Positions 36,350-45,391 of a stretch of DNA of 64,000 nt are shown here, one piece after another. This DNA comes from a candidate division FCPU426 bacterium. GTDB lineage: Bacteria; Oederibacteriota; Muellerivitia; Muellerivitales; DAHXKG01. A program made the position numbers and the translations under genes. The notes beneath the pieces were generated by a model that saw nothing but the letters and a program-made list of their open reading frames with translations, was not told the DNA's origin and ran no database searches. Position 1 is the first letter of the stretch, and each line of letters starts with the position of its first letter. Location: the NCBI GenBank assembly GCA_027366525.1, contig DAHXKG010000001.1:124001-188000 (forward strand). Reading direction: 5' to 3'.

Positions 36350-36836
36350 TTTGATTGTTTTCCTTTACCAATTGATTAAGTATTTCATTGACCTTTTCAG
36401 GACTTAAATTTTCATAATAGTCTTCGTTAATACGCATACAAGGAGCCGTATGGCAGGACGCTAAACATTCAACCAGTTCATAACTAAATAATTTATCATG
36501 GGTTATTTCTCCAGGTTTTGTATGTAGGTGTGCTTCAATCGCCCTTTGGATATCTAAAGCGCCATTCAAAGCACATGAAATAGTTCTGCATACTTGAAGA
36601 TGATATTTACCTACGGGTTTCTTATGAAATAAGGTATAAAATTCTGCAACTTCATAGACTTGGACTGGTGAAATTTTAACGATTTGAGCTATGTAGTCTA
36701 ATACTTCTAAAGACAAATATCCGAATTCCCGCTGAGCCAACCATAATGCGGGTAAAAGAGCGGCACGCCTTGTCGGATACCGATTGGCAATAATTTCGAA
36801 CTCATCTAAAACTTCTTTTTTGAAAACTACGCTCAT
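36339..36836 (-). CDS. nuoE: NADH-quinone oxidoreductase subunit E
   Basis: A 165-residue thioredoxin-fold subunit. Its [2Fe-2S] (N1a) ligands lie in VCRTISC and ECLASCHTAPC. The upstream helical part (AEFYTLFHKKPVGKYHLQVC) is typical of the family. It pairs with NuoF. It lies 32 bases after nuoD. Confidence 0.95.
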   Translation of the reverse strand: MSVVFKKEVLDEFEIIANRYPTRRAALLPALWLAQREFGYLSLEVLDYIAQIVKISPVQVYEVAEFYTLFHKKPVGKYHLQVCRTISCALNGALDIQRAIEAHLHTKPGEITHDKLFSYELVECLASCHTAPCMRINEDYYENLSPEKVNEILNQLVKENNQNAI

Positions 36837-36868
36837 GCTCTCACCTTGAGTTATATTTGACTTAAATA

Positions 36869-38098
36869 CTATCGATCCAGCTCACCTGCAATAATATTAA
36901 TTGAACCAAGATTCGCAATAGCATCTGCGATCAGATGTCCTTCTATCATTTCGTGATATGCCGCAAAATTCATAAAACAAGGAGGGCGACATTTCACACG
37001 ATACGGGTTTTTACCACCATCAGAAATCACATAAAATCCCAACTCCCCATTAGCTGATTCTGTGACATCATAAATCTCACCTTGATCGGGACAGACACCA
37101 TGAATAATCAATTTAAAGTGATTCATCAGACCTTCAATATTTCCATAGGTTTGAGTTTTAGGCGGGAGCGCCACGCGTTTATCCTCTGTAAAAACAGGTC
37201 CTGTTGGGATTTTTTTCAATAATTGTTCAATCATATGAATGGATTCTTCAATCTCTAGCATGCGAACAAAAATGCGATCATAAATATCGCCAATGGTCCC
37301 TACTGGGACTTCAAATTCAAGATCTGGATAACAGTAATATGGCTCTTCCTTGCGTAAATCATAATTGATTCCACTAGCTCTCAATGTCGGACCCGTCCAT
37401 CCATAGGCTATAGCCATTTCCTTGGGTACCACGCAAATGTTACGCGTCCGATTTAGAAAAATTTTATTATTATTTAATTTGGAAAATTGTTTTACCGATT
37501 GCCATATTTCTTTAAGAACTACTTTGAGGTCATTTTCAAAACCTTCATAGAGATCATGGGCAACACCTCCCAAACGCATGTAACTTGAAGTTAATCGCGC
37601 CCCACATAATTTTTCTAAAATATCATATACCTTTTCACGCACATTGAACGTATACCAAAAATTACTCAGGCCTCCAATATCGACTAGGTTGGCTCCCACG
37701 CATACCAAATGATCAATAATCCGATTGAGCTCCGAAGTAAGGACTCGAATATAGACTGCGCGAGGGGGAATCGTAATTTCGAGCATTCGCTCGATTGCTT
37801 TGCACCATCCTACATTGTTCATAATGGCTGAAACATAATTCAAACGATCGGTATATGGAATAACTTGCTGATAGGTATGCACTTCAGCATCTTTCTCAAA
37901 TCCACGATGCAAATACCCAATTTCAGTTACCGCAGCCACGATAGTTTCACCCTCCAGCGCACATAGCGCACGAAGGGTACCATGAGTAGCCGGATGACTC
38001 GGACCTAAATTCACAAAGGTAAGATTTGATTGAGTGTTCTCTGCTTGAAATTCCAATCCTGTCGCTTCATAATTTTCTGGGTTCAAAGGATTGGTCAT
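36869..38098 (-). CDS. nuoD: NADH-quinone oxidoreductase subunit D
   Basis: A 409-residue, 49-kDa-type subunit with NLGPSHPATHGTLR near the start, the quinone-site His/Tyr region (YLHRGFEKDAE, DRLNYVSAIMNNVGW) and the C-terminal LGSINIIAGELDR. It forms the quinone head-group pocket with NuoB. It is not fused to NuoC and overlaps it by 4 bases. Confidence 0.96.
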   Translation of the reverse strand: MTNPLNPENYEATGLEFQAENTQSNLTFVNLGPSHPATHGTLRALCALEGETIVAAVTEIGYLHRGFEKDAEVHTYQQVIPYTDRLNYVSAIMNNVGWCKAIERMLEITIPPRAVYIRVLTSELNRIIDHLVCVGANLVDIGGLSNFWYTFNVREKVYDILEKLCGARLTSSYMRLGGVAHDLYEGFENDLKVVLKEIWQSVKQFSKLNNNKIFLNRTRNICVVPKEMAIAYGWTGPTLRASGINYDLRKEEPYYCYPDLEFEVPVGTIGDIYDRIFVRMLEIEESIHMIEQLLKKIPTGPVFTEDKRVALPPKTQTYGNIEGLMNHFKLIIHGVCPDQGEIYDVTESANGELGFYVISDGGKNPYRVKCRPPCFMNFAAYHEMIEGHLIADAIANLGSINIIAGELDR

Positions 38099-38634
38099 AA
38101 TGTGTATCCCTTTTCTTTTAACCGCATGGCCATCTCATCCATTAAAGATTCATTTTCAGAAAGCCATTGACGTCGTGTAATCGGATAATCTTTTCTCAGA
38201 GGATGGCCGATAAATTCATGATGATTCAAAATGCGCTTTAAATTTGGGTGCCCCAAAAATCGAATTCCGACTTGATCAAAAGCTTCACGTTCAAGCCAAT
38301 TGGCATTCTTATAAAGTTTAGAAATCGATGGTACGGATATGCTCTCTTCCGCAACTCTAATGCGAATATTAACTCGGCACTTTGAAATTAACGACCTTAG
38401 CAAATAAACTATAGAAAATCGCGGACCATGCCAATTAGGGTACTGAAGATAATCGATCGCCACCAAATCTAAAAGTTGATTCATCTGAGTTTCAGGCGAG
38501 GTTAGTAAGTGCTCAATAATTTGAGCAATCGACTCCGGACTTACTTCAATTTCAGTTTGGCCAAACCGTATTTGGCTCTCTAAAATTTGATCCCCAAACC
38601 GAGTTTTGAGCAATTGAAAAATATCAAGACTCAC
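38095..38634 (-). CDS. nuoC: NADH-quinone oxidoreductase subunit C
   Basis: A 179-residue, 30-kDa-type subunit with the conserved WLEREAFDQVGIRFLGHPNLKR region and the C-terminal GHPLRKDYP. It is a structural subunit of the connecting module. It is separated from nuoB by 74 non-coding bases, the largest gap in the operon. Confidence 0.95.
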   Translation of the reverse strand: MSLDIFQLLKTRFGDQILESQIRFGQTEIEVSPESIAQIIEHLLTSPETQMNQLLDLVAIDYLQYPNWHGPRFSIVYLLRSLISKCRVNIRIRVAEESISVPSISKLYKNANWLEREAFDQVGIRFLGHPNLKRILNHHEFIGHPLRKDYPITRRQWLSENESLMDEMAMRLKEKGYTL

Positions 38635-38708
38635 CTTAGATCCTTATCAATATATTAAACATACATTTCAAAAACAGTATTTACCGTCCATTCATCGCAA
38701 TAGCATTA

Positions 38709-39212
38709 TTAGTAATTAAATTTGGGTTCTTGAGGTTGAAATTGAGCAATCTCATGCTTTTCAGGATGTTCAATTTTTTCTTGAAGCTTAAGAATAGATT
38801 CAAGAATAGCTTCGGGCCGTGGTGGACATCCTGAAATATATACATCCACTGGAATTACTTGGTCAATTCCCTGAACCGTACAATAGTTATTATAAAATCC
38901 GCCTGCTGAAGCACAAACACCCATTGAAATGACCCATTTCGGTTCAGGCATTTGCTGATAAATTTGTTTTAAAATAGGAGCTTGTTTAAACGTAACGGTT
39001 CCCGCTACCAGCAAAAGGTCTGACTGCCTTGGTGAAAATCGAACCAATTCTGCTCCAAAACGTGCTAAATCAAATCGTGATGAAACTACACCCATAAATT
39101 CAATTGCACAACATGCTGTTCCAAATGGCATTGGCCATAAAGAGCTTTTCCGTCCCCAGTTAATAATGGCATCACGCTTAGTGGTTAAAAACGGAAGTTC
39201 GCTTATTCCCAT
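38709..39212 (-). CDS. nuoB: NADH-quinone oxidoreductase subunit B
   Basis: A 167-residue subunit with the terminal N2 cluster ligands in [11 protein letters not shown] (tandem Cys), [12 protein letters not shown] and [10 protein letters not shown]. The start at 39212 (MGISELPFL) is chosen because it gives normal family length and overlaps the nuoA stop by 10 bases. A longer in-frame reading from 39323 would lie almost entirely inside nuoA. Confidence 0.95.
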   Translation of the reverse strand: MGISELPFLTTKRDAIINWGRKSSLWPMPFGTACCAIEFMGVVSSRFDLARFGAELVRFSPRQSDLLLVAGTVTFKQAPILKQIYQQMPEPKWVISMGVCASAGGFYNNYCTVQGIDQVIPVDVYISGCPPRPEAILESILKLQEKIEHPEKHEIAQFQPQEPKFNY

Positions 39213-39574
39213 TGAAAAATACCTCGTTTGTAGAGATAAAACCAACCTAAGAACAAAACACCTAAAAATGGAAGCATAACTTTCAAGCCACTCCATAAGA
39301 GTGTTTGAGCCAAAACAGCCCACGGTGCAAAAAATATAATTTCAACATCCAACACTAAAAAGCACATCGCTATTAAATAATAACCGACTTTAATATGATG
39401 TCTTGCATCGCCTAAAACACTCTCCGGTTGCAGTCCACACTCATAGGTAGATAATTTAGTTTTATCGGGTGCTCTTCGACCTAATATTGATGACAAAAAA
39501 ATCAAACTTGCTGGCAATACCACCGCTAAAGCCCCAGTCCAAAGAAACGGCCAGATTTTCAAGAAAAAATTCAT
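39203..39574 (-). CDS. nuoA: NADH-quinone oxidoreductase subunit A
   Basis: A 123-residue, three-helix membrane subunit with [11 protein letters not shown] in the quinone-channel loop and [15 protein letters not shown] in the second helix. It is the first gene of the complete nuoA-N operon and lies immediately downstream of the CRP-like promoter region. Confidence 0.95.
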   Translation of the reverse strand: MNFFLKIWPFLWTGALAVVLPASLIFLSSILGRRAPDKTKLSTYECGLQPESVLGDARHHIKVGYYLIAMCFLVLDVEIIFFAPWAVLAQTLLWSGLKVMLPFLGVLFLGWFYLYKRGIFQWE

Positions 39575-39602
39575 TTGTAACTTTACTCATTTCCAGATTG
39601 TT

Positions 39603-39652
39603 TAAGCTATTATGATCAAAGTCTAATAAAAATCAATGTGAAATTCTTCACA
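39603..39652 (-). promoter_or_regulatory. CRP/FNR-superfamily-type operator and promoter of nuo
   Basis: TGTGAAATTCTTCACA at 39637-39652 has the TGTGA-N6-TCACA form of CRP-type sites. On the minus strand CATAAT at 39614-39609 is a good -10 element and a start near 39603 puts the operator centre at -41.5, the class II position overlapping -35. The leader would be about 29 bases. Confidence 0.6.
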
Positions 39653-39710
39653 ATGTTAAATTATATTATTTTAATAAAAATTTTCTAATGGAAAAAATGT
39701 CTTTTTCTAT

Positions 39711-39742
39711 TATTACCATGTGAAATTTTTCACATGGTAATA
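39711..39742 (-). promoter_or_regulatory. Second, extended CRP-type operator upstream of nuo
   Basis: Two perfect 15-base arms, TATTACCATGTGAAA and its complement, flank two bases. The core TGTGAAATTTTTCACA (39719-39734) differs at one of 16 positions from the promoter-proximal site, and the centres are 82 bases apart, close to eight helical turns. The tiny loop and absence of a following T run argue against a terminator for moeB. Confidence 0.6.
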
Positions 39743-39790
39743 AACATGAAAAATATACTTCAATCCACCATGCTTATTTTGATTGTAAAT

Positions 39791-40951
39791 TTAATAGCGA
39801 GGCATACTCGGATCAACTTGATTAGCCCACTCCGCAATTCCGCCAGCTAGGTTTAAAAGATTAGAAAACCCTTGTTGTTTTAAAAATTGAATGGCACGCA
39901 TACTTCGTCCGCCAACTTTGCAGTGCACAACTATTGTTTTATTTTTGAATTTTTCCAATTCATGAAAGCGATTTCCCAATTCTGATAAGGGAATTAAAAT
40001 AGATCCCTCAATCCTACAAATTTCATATTCATTGGGTTCCCGAACATCAATTAGGACCAAATTTTCTTTTTCATCCAAACGCACTTTTAATTCTAATGGA
40101 CTAATTTCTATATTAGTGTTCATAACCGCATCCTTTGTTTGAGTAGACTCAACCGTCATGCCACAAAATTGTTCATAATCAACTAATTGTGTAATACTGG
40201 GATGTTCACCGCAAACAGGACAAGCGGGATCTTTGCGTAGTTTGAGCTCTCTAAATTTCAAATCTAATGAATTATAAATAACTAATCGCCCCATAAGTGA
40301 GTTGCCAATTCCAGTAATTAATTTAATCGTTTCTATCGCTTGCAAAGTAGCAATAGTTCCAACCATTGCCCCCATCACGCCTCCTTCGGCGCAAGAGGGA
40401 ACCAGCCCTGGAGGCGGGGGTTCTGGATATAAGCAACGATAACAAGGACCCTCCGGTACCTTAAAAACAGTTACTTGACCTTCAAATCTAAAAATAGAAC
40501 CATAAATATTAGGTTTCTTCAAAAAAACACATGCATCATTTGTTAAATAGCGGGTTGGAAAATTATCCGTCCCATCAATTAAAATATCATAATCTTTTAA
40601 AATATCTAAAATGTTGTCTCGCTTAAGCATCATGACATAGGGAATTACTTGAACATCTGAATTTAATTGCTGAAGTCGCTGAGCCGCAAGCTCCGCCTTG
40701 TTTTTTCCAACATCATCCATGGTAAATAAAATTTGACGCTGCAAATTACTCGCATCAACTTGATCAAAATCAACAATGCCTATTGTCCCCACACCTGCCG
40801 CGGCCAAATAAAGAGCTAAAGGAGAGCCTAACCCACCAGCCCCAATAATGAGAACCTTAGCATTCAAAAGTTTTTTTTGCCCCTCTACGCCAACTTCCGG
40901 AAGTAAAATATGTCGAGAATATCGCTTGATTTGTTCTGCTTGAAGACTCAT
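39791..40951 (-). CDS. moeB: MoeB/ThiF-type adenylyltransferase fused to a rhodanese domain
   Basis: A 386-residue protein. Its N-terminal E1-like domain (1-250) has the nucleotide site IIGAGGLGSPLA, zinc cysteines C170/C173 and C244/C247, and a mobile-loop C187 in SCAEGG. Its C-terminal rhodanese domain (about 285-386) has active-site C344 in HCKVGGRS. Such MoeBR proteins adenylate and sulfurate the C-terminus of ubiquitin-like carriers (MoaD/ThiS/CysO type). No carrier gene is adjacent. Confidence 0.9.
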   Translation of the reverse strand: MSLQAEQIKRYSRHILLPEVGVEGQKKLLNAKVLIIGAGGLGSPLALYLAAAGVGTIGIVDFDQVDASNLQRQILFTMDDVGKNKAELAAQRLQQLNSDVQVIPYVMMLKRDNILDILKDYDILIDGTDNFPTRYLTNDACVFLKKPNIYGSIFRFEGQVTVFKVPEGPCYRCLYPEPPPPGLVPSCAEGGVMGAMVGTIATLQAIETIKLITGIGNSLMGRLVIYNSLDLKFRELKLRKDPACPVCGEHPSITQLVDYEQFCGMTVESTQTKDAVMNTNIEISPLELKVRLDEKENLVLIDVREPNEYEICRIEGSILIPLSELGNRFHELEKFKNKTIVVHCKVGGRSMRAIQFLKQQGFSNLLNLAGGIAEWANQVDPSMPRY

Positions 40952-41057
40952 GTTCGTACCTCATTTTCAAAATATTCTATCAACTATAAAGTTTCTTAGT
41001 CCATTATTCAATACATTAAATTGTATTTCTTTTGTCCTGCTTTTTGTGCTATTCAAA

Positions 41058-41522
41058 TTATGCTTTTTCAAGAAAACATTTAAACTTCTTAAAGGTTTTT
41101 TGAACACCCCCTAAATGTAGCCACTCGCCTATGCCAAGATTAAAAATAATTCGATTTATCCAGCCATATGGGCGAACTTTAGTCCAATGAAATTTGATTT
41201 CACATTGAAACTCACTTGCTTGTACACATTCCATTGCTGCAGATCCTCTCAACGGTCCATCAATGTATTCAAAATAAATTCGCGTTGGTTTTTCAAGTCC
41301 AGTGATTTTGATGGTCCATTGAACTGGAATAAAAAATTTAAATCCTTTAAAACAAATCTGTTGTCCTGTAAAAGCTTGATCCGCTCCATTCCAGTCCAAC
41401 GCCCACGCCTCATCCCATTGTTTTCGATAATGCCAATTGGTTAAAAACTGGTACGCTTGCTCGGCCGTTGCCCTCACAAGAATACTGTCTACTCTTTGAA
41501 AAAATTGTTTCATACTCTGCAT
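41058..41522 (-). CDS. SRPBCC-family START-fold protein
   Basis: A 154-residue protein with the polyketide-cyclase/dehydrase pattern: VDSILVRATAEQAYQFLTNWHYRKQWDE near the start, a central hydrophobic strand set and an amphipathic C-terminal helix (GGVQKTFKKFKCFLEKA). The ATG at 41522 is chosen because AAGGA lies about five bases upstream; the ATG at 41558 has no such site. The ligand is unknown. It is not closely similar to the other SRPBCC protein at 21308. Confidence 0.65.
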   Translation of the reverse strand: MQSMKQFFQRVDSILVRATAEQAYQFLTNWHYRKQWDEAWALDWNGADQAFTGQQICFKGFKFFIPVQWTIKITGLEKPTRIYFEYIDGPLRGSAAMECVQASEFQCEIKFHWTKVRPYGWINRIIFNLGIGEWLHLGGVQKTFKKFKCFLEKA

Positions 41523-41602
41523 TATATCCTTAAAAACGATAGCCCATAGGAATTTCAAAAGCCATCTTGACGTTTTGATTCGACATTGGTAACGTGTGAT
41601 GC

Positions 41603-42256
41603 ATGCACACTGGAACGACTGAACTACAATCCTTCGCTACCGATCCCCGTACACTGGTTTGCGAACTATGTAATTTATTTTATCAGTTCGGATGGGCTTC
41701 TGGGACCGGTGGAGGCATTTCCATCAAGGAAAACGATCATATCTTTATGGCTCCCAGTAGTGTACAAAAAGAACGTCTACACCCCGAAGATATTTTTGTT
41801 CTTTCCCTCGATGGGAAAGTCTTATCTCATCCTGGAAAAGAATTATTACTCTCACAATGCCATCCCCTCTTCATGGCGGTCTATCAACTGCGAAACGCTG
41901 GCGCAGTGTTGCACAGTCACTCTTTAAATGCAGTCTTGGTTACTCTTCTTTATCAAAATTATTTTAAGATCCAAAATATGGAAATGCAAAAAGGCATTAG
42001 TGGCCATGGAGCCCTTGACACTTTAGAAATCCCCATCATTGAAAACACCGCTTATGAATCTGAATTAACCGAAAGTCTATCGCTCGCCATAAAATCCCAT
42101 CCCTTATCGAGCGCCATTTTAGTTCGACATCACGGAGTTTATATTTGGGGAAAGGATTGGATTCAAGCCAAAACTCAAGCTGAATGTTATGATTATCTTT
42201 TTGAAGCGTCTATTCGCATGCATCAACTCGGGTTGATTCGTGATCAATCAAACTAA
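41603..42256 (+). CDS. mtnB: Methylthioribulose-1-phosphate dehydratase
   Basis: A 217-residue class II aldolase-fold enzyme. ASGTGGGISIKENDHIFMAPS, the zinc-binding HSHS in VLHSHSLNAV and a later His in RHHGVYIWG match MtnB/APIP of the methionine salvage pathway, which dehydrates 5-methylthioribulose-1-phosphate. The gene is followed 22 bases later by mtnD, supporting the assignment over a sugar-phosphate aldolase. Confidence 0.9.
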   Translation: MHTGTTELQSFATDPRTLVCELCNLFYQFGWASGTGGGISIKENDHIFMAPSSVQKERLHPEDIFVLSLDGKVLSHPGKELLLSQCHPLFMAVYQLRNAGAVLHSHSLNAVLVTLLYQNYFKIQNMEMQKGISGHGALDTLEIPIIENTAYESELTESLSLAIKSHPLSSAILVRHHGVYIWGKDWIQAKTQAECYDYLFEASIRMHQLGLIRDQSN

Positions 42257-42278
42257 TTTAAACTTTTAAGGAGGTTTT

Positions 42279-42743
42279 ATGAAAGCCTTTTGGATCGATT
42301 CTCAAATGCCTATTCCAATCAATGAACTTCAACACCATGGAGTTTCTTTTCAGCATTTGCCCACTAATGAAAGTGACTACCTTCCTCAATTAAAAGAGAT
42401 CATGGCATTAAATGGTTATTATGCTATGGACCAAGTCATCCTTAATGAATCAACCCCAAATTTTGAGGATATTTGCAAAAAATTTATTGACGAGCATCTT
42501 CATACTGACGATGAAGTACGGTTCGTTTTAAACGGATCCGGAGTTTTCGAAATTCGAAGCTTACAAGATCAATGGATGAAAATTATTGTGGAAGAGGGAG
42601 ATTTTATTTCCGTACCGGCTAATCGTTTTCACCGATTTTATCTCACAGACGAAAATACTATTTGTTGCATGCGCCTGTTTAAGGACAAATCAGGGTGGGT
42701 ACCTTTATATCGTAAAAATTTAGAATCTTCGACTTCTCGATAA
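42279..42743 (+). CDS. mtnD: Acireductone dioxygenase
   Basis: A 154-residue cupin with EHLHTDDEVRFVLNGSG (two His and a Glu of the metal site) and a further His in PANRFHRF. This is the acireductone dioxygenase signature. It oxidises the acireductone of methionine salvage to the 2-keto precursor of methionine, or off-pathway with another metal. A strong AGGAGG lies before the ATG. The enolase-phosphatase and isomerase genes are not nearby. Confidence 0.93.
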   Translation: MKAFWIDSQMPIPINELQHHGVSFQHLPTNESDYLPQLKEIMALNGYYAMDQVILNESTPNFEDICKKFIDEHLHTDDEVRFVLNGSGVFEIRSLQDQWMKIIVEEGDFISVPANRFHRFYLTDENTICCMRLFKDKSGWVPLYRKNLESSTSR

Positions 42744-42784
42744 CCGCTAGTGCCCATATAAATATAATTGGTCCTTCATTACCT

Positions 42785-43744
42785 ATGGATGCGCTTCAAT
42801 TAACTCATTTATTAAAATTAAAAGCTTTCGCATTGGGTTTTCAACTTGCTGGAGTGGCTTCCGCAATTCCTGTTCCCAATACAGACCATTATCTGGAATG
42901 GCTTTCAAAGGGATACGCAGGAGAAATGTCGTATTTAATACGTCGAAAAGCCGAGCGTTTAGATCCTTCGTTAATCCTTCCAAATGTAAAATTTGTTTTT
43001 TGTGTAGCAATTAGTTATGCACCTAAGCCAGCGTATTCCTGCAGGCTAGAAAAAAATCCCATCTCGTGTTACGCCTGGGGCCAGGATTATCATGAAGTTG
43101 TTGGCGAAAAATTAGAAGATTTATGTAATTATTTAAAGCTTCTTCACCCTCAATGTCACGCAAAGTGGTATGTGGACACGGGACCAATTCTTGAAAAAAA
43201 CTATGCCGCGAATGCAGGATTAGGATGGATTGGGAAAAATACATTGCTTCTAAATGCTCACTATGGCTCCTTCCTTTTTTTAGGCGAAATTTTAACGGAT
43301 GGAGATTTGGTTCCCGATCAACCAGTCACCTCGCTGTGCGGATCCTGCAATTTATGTATAACTTCCTGTCCCACCGGAGCCCTAGAAGATGAACAACAGT
43401 TAAATTCCAATAAATGTATCAGTTATCTTACTTTAGAGCATCGATCCGAATTTGTCCCCTCGCCCAATTTACATAACTACTTAGCGGGATGTGATATTTG
43501 TCAAACGGTTTGCCCATACAATTCGAATGCGCCTTCAACGAGTGAAGAAGCTTTCAATGCACGAGAAGCCATCCTTAACCTTGATCTCGCTTCAGCTGAA
43601 GACCTAAAACCCGATCAATTTAAAAATTTCACCCGCCATAGTTCCTTATCCAGAATCAAATATCCGATGTGGCGAAGAAACATACAAGCCGTTCAAAACC
43701 ATACCCATTCCAATCAGCTAAATAATCGTCAAGACAGTTTTTAA
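42785..43744 (+). CDS. queG: Epoxyqueuosine reductase
   Basis: A 319-residue cobalamin/Fe-S enzyme with an N-terminal DUF1730-like domain and two [4Fe-4S] motifs, CGSCNLCITSCPTGAL and CDICQTVCPYN, plus a separate Cys in NKCISYLTLEHR. The final FKNFTRHSSLSRIKYPMWRRNI segment is typical of QueG. It performs the last step of queuosine synthesis in tRNA. It follows mtnD by 41 bases. Confidence 0.92.
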   Translation: MDALQLTHLLKLKAFALGFQLAGVASAIPVPNTDHYLEWLSKGYAGEMSYLIRRKAERLDPSLILPNVKFVFCVAISYAPKPAYSCRLEKNPISCYAWGQDYHEVVGEKLEDLCNYLKLLHPQCHAKWYVDTGPILEKNYAANAGLGWIGKNTLLLNAHYGSFLFLGEILTDGDLVPDQPVTSLCGSCNLCITSCPTGALEDEQQLNSNKCISYLTLEHRSEFVPSPNLHNYLAGCDICQTVCPYNSNAPSTSEEAFNAREAILNLDLASAEDLKPDQFKNFTRHSSLSRIKYPMWRRNIQAVQNHTHSNQLNNRQDSF

Positions 43745-43749
43745 TCGCT

Positions 43750-44526
43750 TCACTGAGATAGTTCTATTTGGGGAAATTGATTTATCAGAAAATCCTTCGG
43801 ATTCTTTTCAACAGCTTCAAATATTTTTCCTAATGTCAATTTAAAGTCTTTCAAGTTGATTCCCATATAAAATTCAGGTAATTGATGCCATCTTTGAACG
43901 GATTTTTGATACAAACTTAAAGCCCCTTTATAATTTCCATTTTTTAAATGATGTAATGCTACTGCAATTTGGATCAGTGCTTGATAATGAATGCGTTCTT
44001 GGTTTTTCGAGTATTTCCAAAGTTCTTCTAAAATTTCATGACACTCAAAATAATATCTTTGATTGAATAACTTTAAACTTTCTTGGTATTCATCAAAATC
44101 GATAGAAACTTCACGGGAGTGTAAATCATATTCCGTTTTGATTTTGCTTAATTTTAAAATCAATTCATCATCCGCATCAGGAAATCGATATTCTTTAAGT
44201 TCCGTGGGAGATACCCATTTATAGTCCTGGCATTCAAGAGTTCGGGGTAAGGCCGAACTAACGATTGAACACTGGAATACGTAAAGTTTAATCAAACGTC
44301 CAGGATATGGATAGGCAATCATCTTGAAAAAACGCTGGACTTGAACATCTAAATCCAATTCTTCTTTTAATTCCCGAACGACACAATGCTCTAACGATTC
44401 ATTAATTTCTTTTTTACCTCCAGGCAACTCCCAAAATCCTCCAAAGGAATCATTGGGGCGGCGTTGAGTAATTAAGTAACGACCCTTATCGAAAATCAAG
44501 GCAGCCGCTACATTTAATGGCTTCAT
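43750..44526 (-). CDS. NUDIX hydrolase fused to a DUF309 domain
   Basis: A 258-residue two-domain protein. Residues 1-130 are a MutT-like NUDIX domain with the complete box (GGKKEINE...RELKEEL). Residues 145-240 are a DUF309 helical domain with FNQRYYFECHEILEELWK. The NUDIX half should hydrolyse a nucleoside diphosphate derivative such as oxidised dGTP; DUF309 has no assigned reaction. It is the last gene of thyX-mqnD-nudix, 10 bases after mqnD. Confidence 0.85.
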   Translation of the reverse strand: MKPLNVAAALIFDKGRYLITQRRPNDSFGGFWELPGGKKEINESLEHCVVRELKEELDLDVQVQRFFKMIAYPYPGRLIKLYVFQCSIVSSALPRTLECQDYKWVSPTELKEYRFPDADDELILKLSKIKTEYDLHSREVSIDFDEYQESLKLFNQRYYFECHEILEELWKYSKNQERIHYQALIQIAVALHHLKNGNYKGALSLYQKSVQRWHQLPEFYMGINLKDFKLTLGKIFEAVEKNPKDFLINQFPQIELSQ

Positions 44527-44536
44527 AAATAACTTT

Positions 44537-45370
44537 TTAGTTTACAAAATCCACTGCTGGAAATTCAGGGATCAGCGCATGAGTCGAGGCTTGTTTTAAA
44601 AATTCAATGATTGATTTTTTGCCTTCTTCGCCCATATCCAATGTGCGTTCATTAACCCACATTCCAACAAATTGATCTGCAATTGGTCGCGAAAGCCCTC
44701 GGCCAAATTTCAATGCATAATCCAGTGCTTCTTGCCGGTGATCCAAGGAATATTGAATTGAATTTTTCAAATGTGTCGAAATTTTTTTTTGCAGAGGTTG
44801 AGGAAGGTCTTTCCTAATCGCATTGAGGCCCATCGGCAGTGGTAATCGCGTCATGTTAAACCACCACTCCCCAAGATCAATTATTTTTTTGAAACCCTGT
44901 TGCAAATATGTTAATTGACCTTCATGAATAAGCAACCCGGCATCGGCTTCGCCGGCAGCAACTGTTTCTAAAATTTGATCAAATGGAACTATTTTTTCTG
45001 AAAATTGTTTTATACATAGCCGCAGCGCTAAATAAGCACTCGTCATTTTTCCCGGTACTGCAATTAATTTATCTTTAAAATCATCTAGCGAGATTGCTTT
45101 CTTAGAAACAACAATCGGCCCATAATTTTTTCCAATGCTTCCTCCATGAATTAAAATGGAATACTTGTCATGTACATAGGCATACGCATGTGCTGAAATA
45201 GCCGTAATCTCCATTTTGCCTGTTAAAGCCCATTCATTTAAGGTTTGTATATCCTTCAAAACATGCTCGTACTGGATATCCTCTGTTGAAATTTTACCCA
45301 TCGCTAATCCATAAAACATAAATGCATCATCCGCGTCTGGACTATGTGCCAATTTTATTGAAATACTCAT
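44537..45370 (-). CDS. mqnD: 1,4-dihydroxy-6-naphthoate synthase of the futalosine menaquinone pathway
   Basis: A 277-residue periplasmic-binding-protein-fold enzyme with HSPDADDAFMFYGLA at the start, a central YGPIVVSK strand and DAGLLIHEGQLTYL, all typical of MqnD. It converts cyclic dehypoxanthinyl futalosine to the naphthoate precursor. AAGGAG six bases before the ATG at 45370 favours this start over an upstream ATG at 45388. It shows that the organism makes menaquinone by the futalosine route. Confidence 0.88.
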   Translation of the reverse strand: MSISIKLAHSPDADDAFMFYGLAMGKISTEDIQYEHVLKDIQTLNEWALTGKMEITAISAHAYAYVHDKYSILIHGGSIGKNYGPIVVSKKAISLDDFKDKLIAVPGKMTSAYLALRLCIKQFSEKIVPFDQILETVAAGEADAGLLIHEGQLTYLQQGFKKIIDLGEWWFNMTRLPLPMGLNAIRKDLPQPLQKKISTHLKNSIQYSLDHRQEALDYALKFGRGLSRPIADQFVGMWVNERTLDMGEEGKKSIIEFLKQASTHALIPEFPAVDFVN

Positions 45371-45391
45371 AATAACTCCTTCATTCACTCA

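Noticed and set aside
39213-39323. Longer nuoB reading frame starting at 39323
   Set aside because: The extra 37 codons lie inside nuoA in another frame, have no similarity to NuoB, and the ATG at 39212 gives the normal family length.
39711-39742. Palindrome as a transcription terminator for moeB
   Set aside because: The loop would be only two bases and no T run follows on the minus strand, while its core is repeated at 39637-39652 in promoter position.
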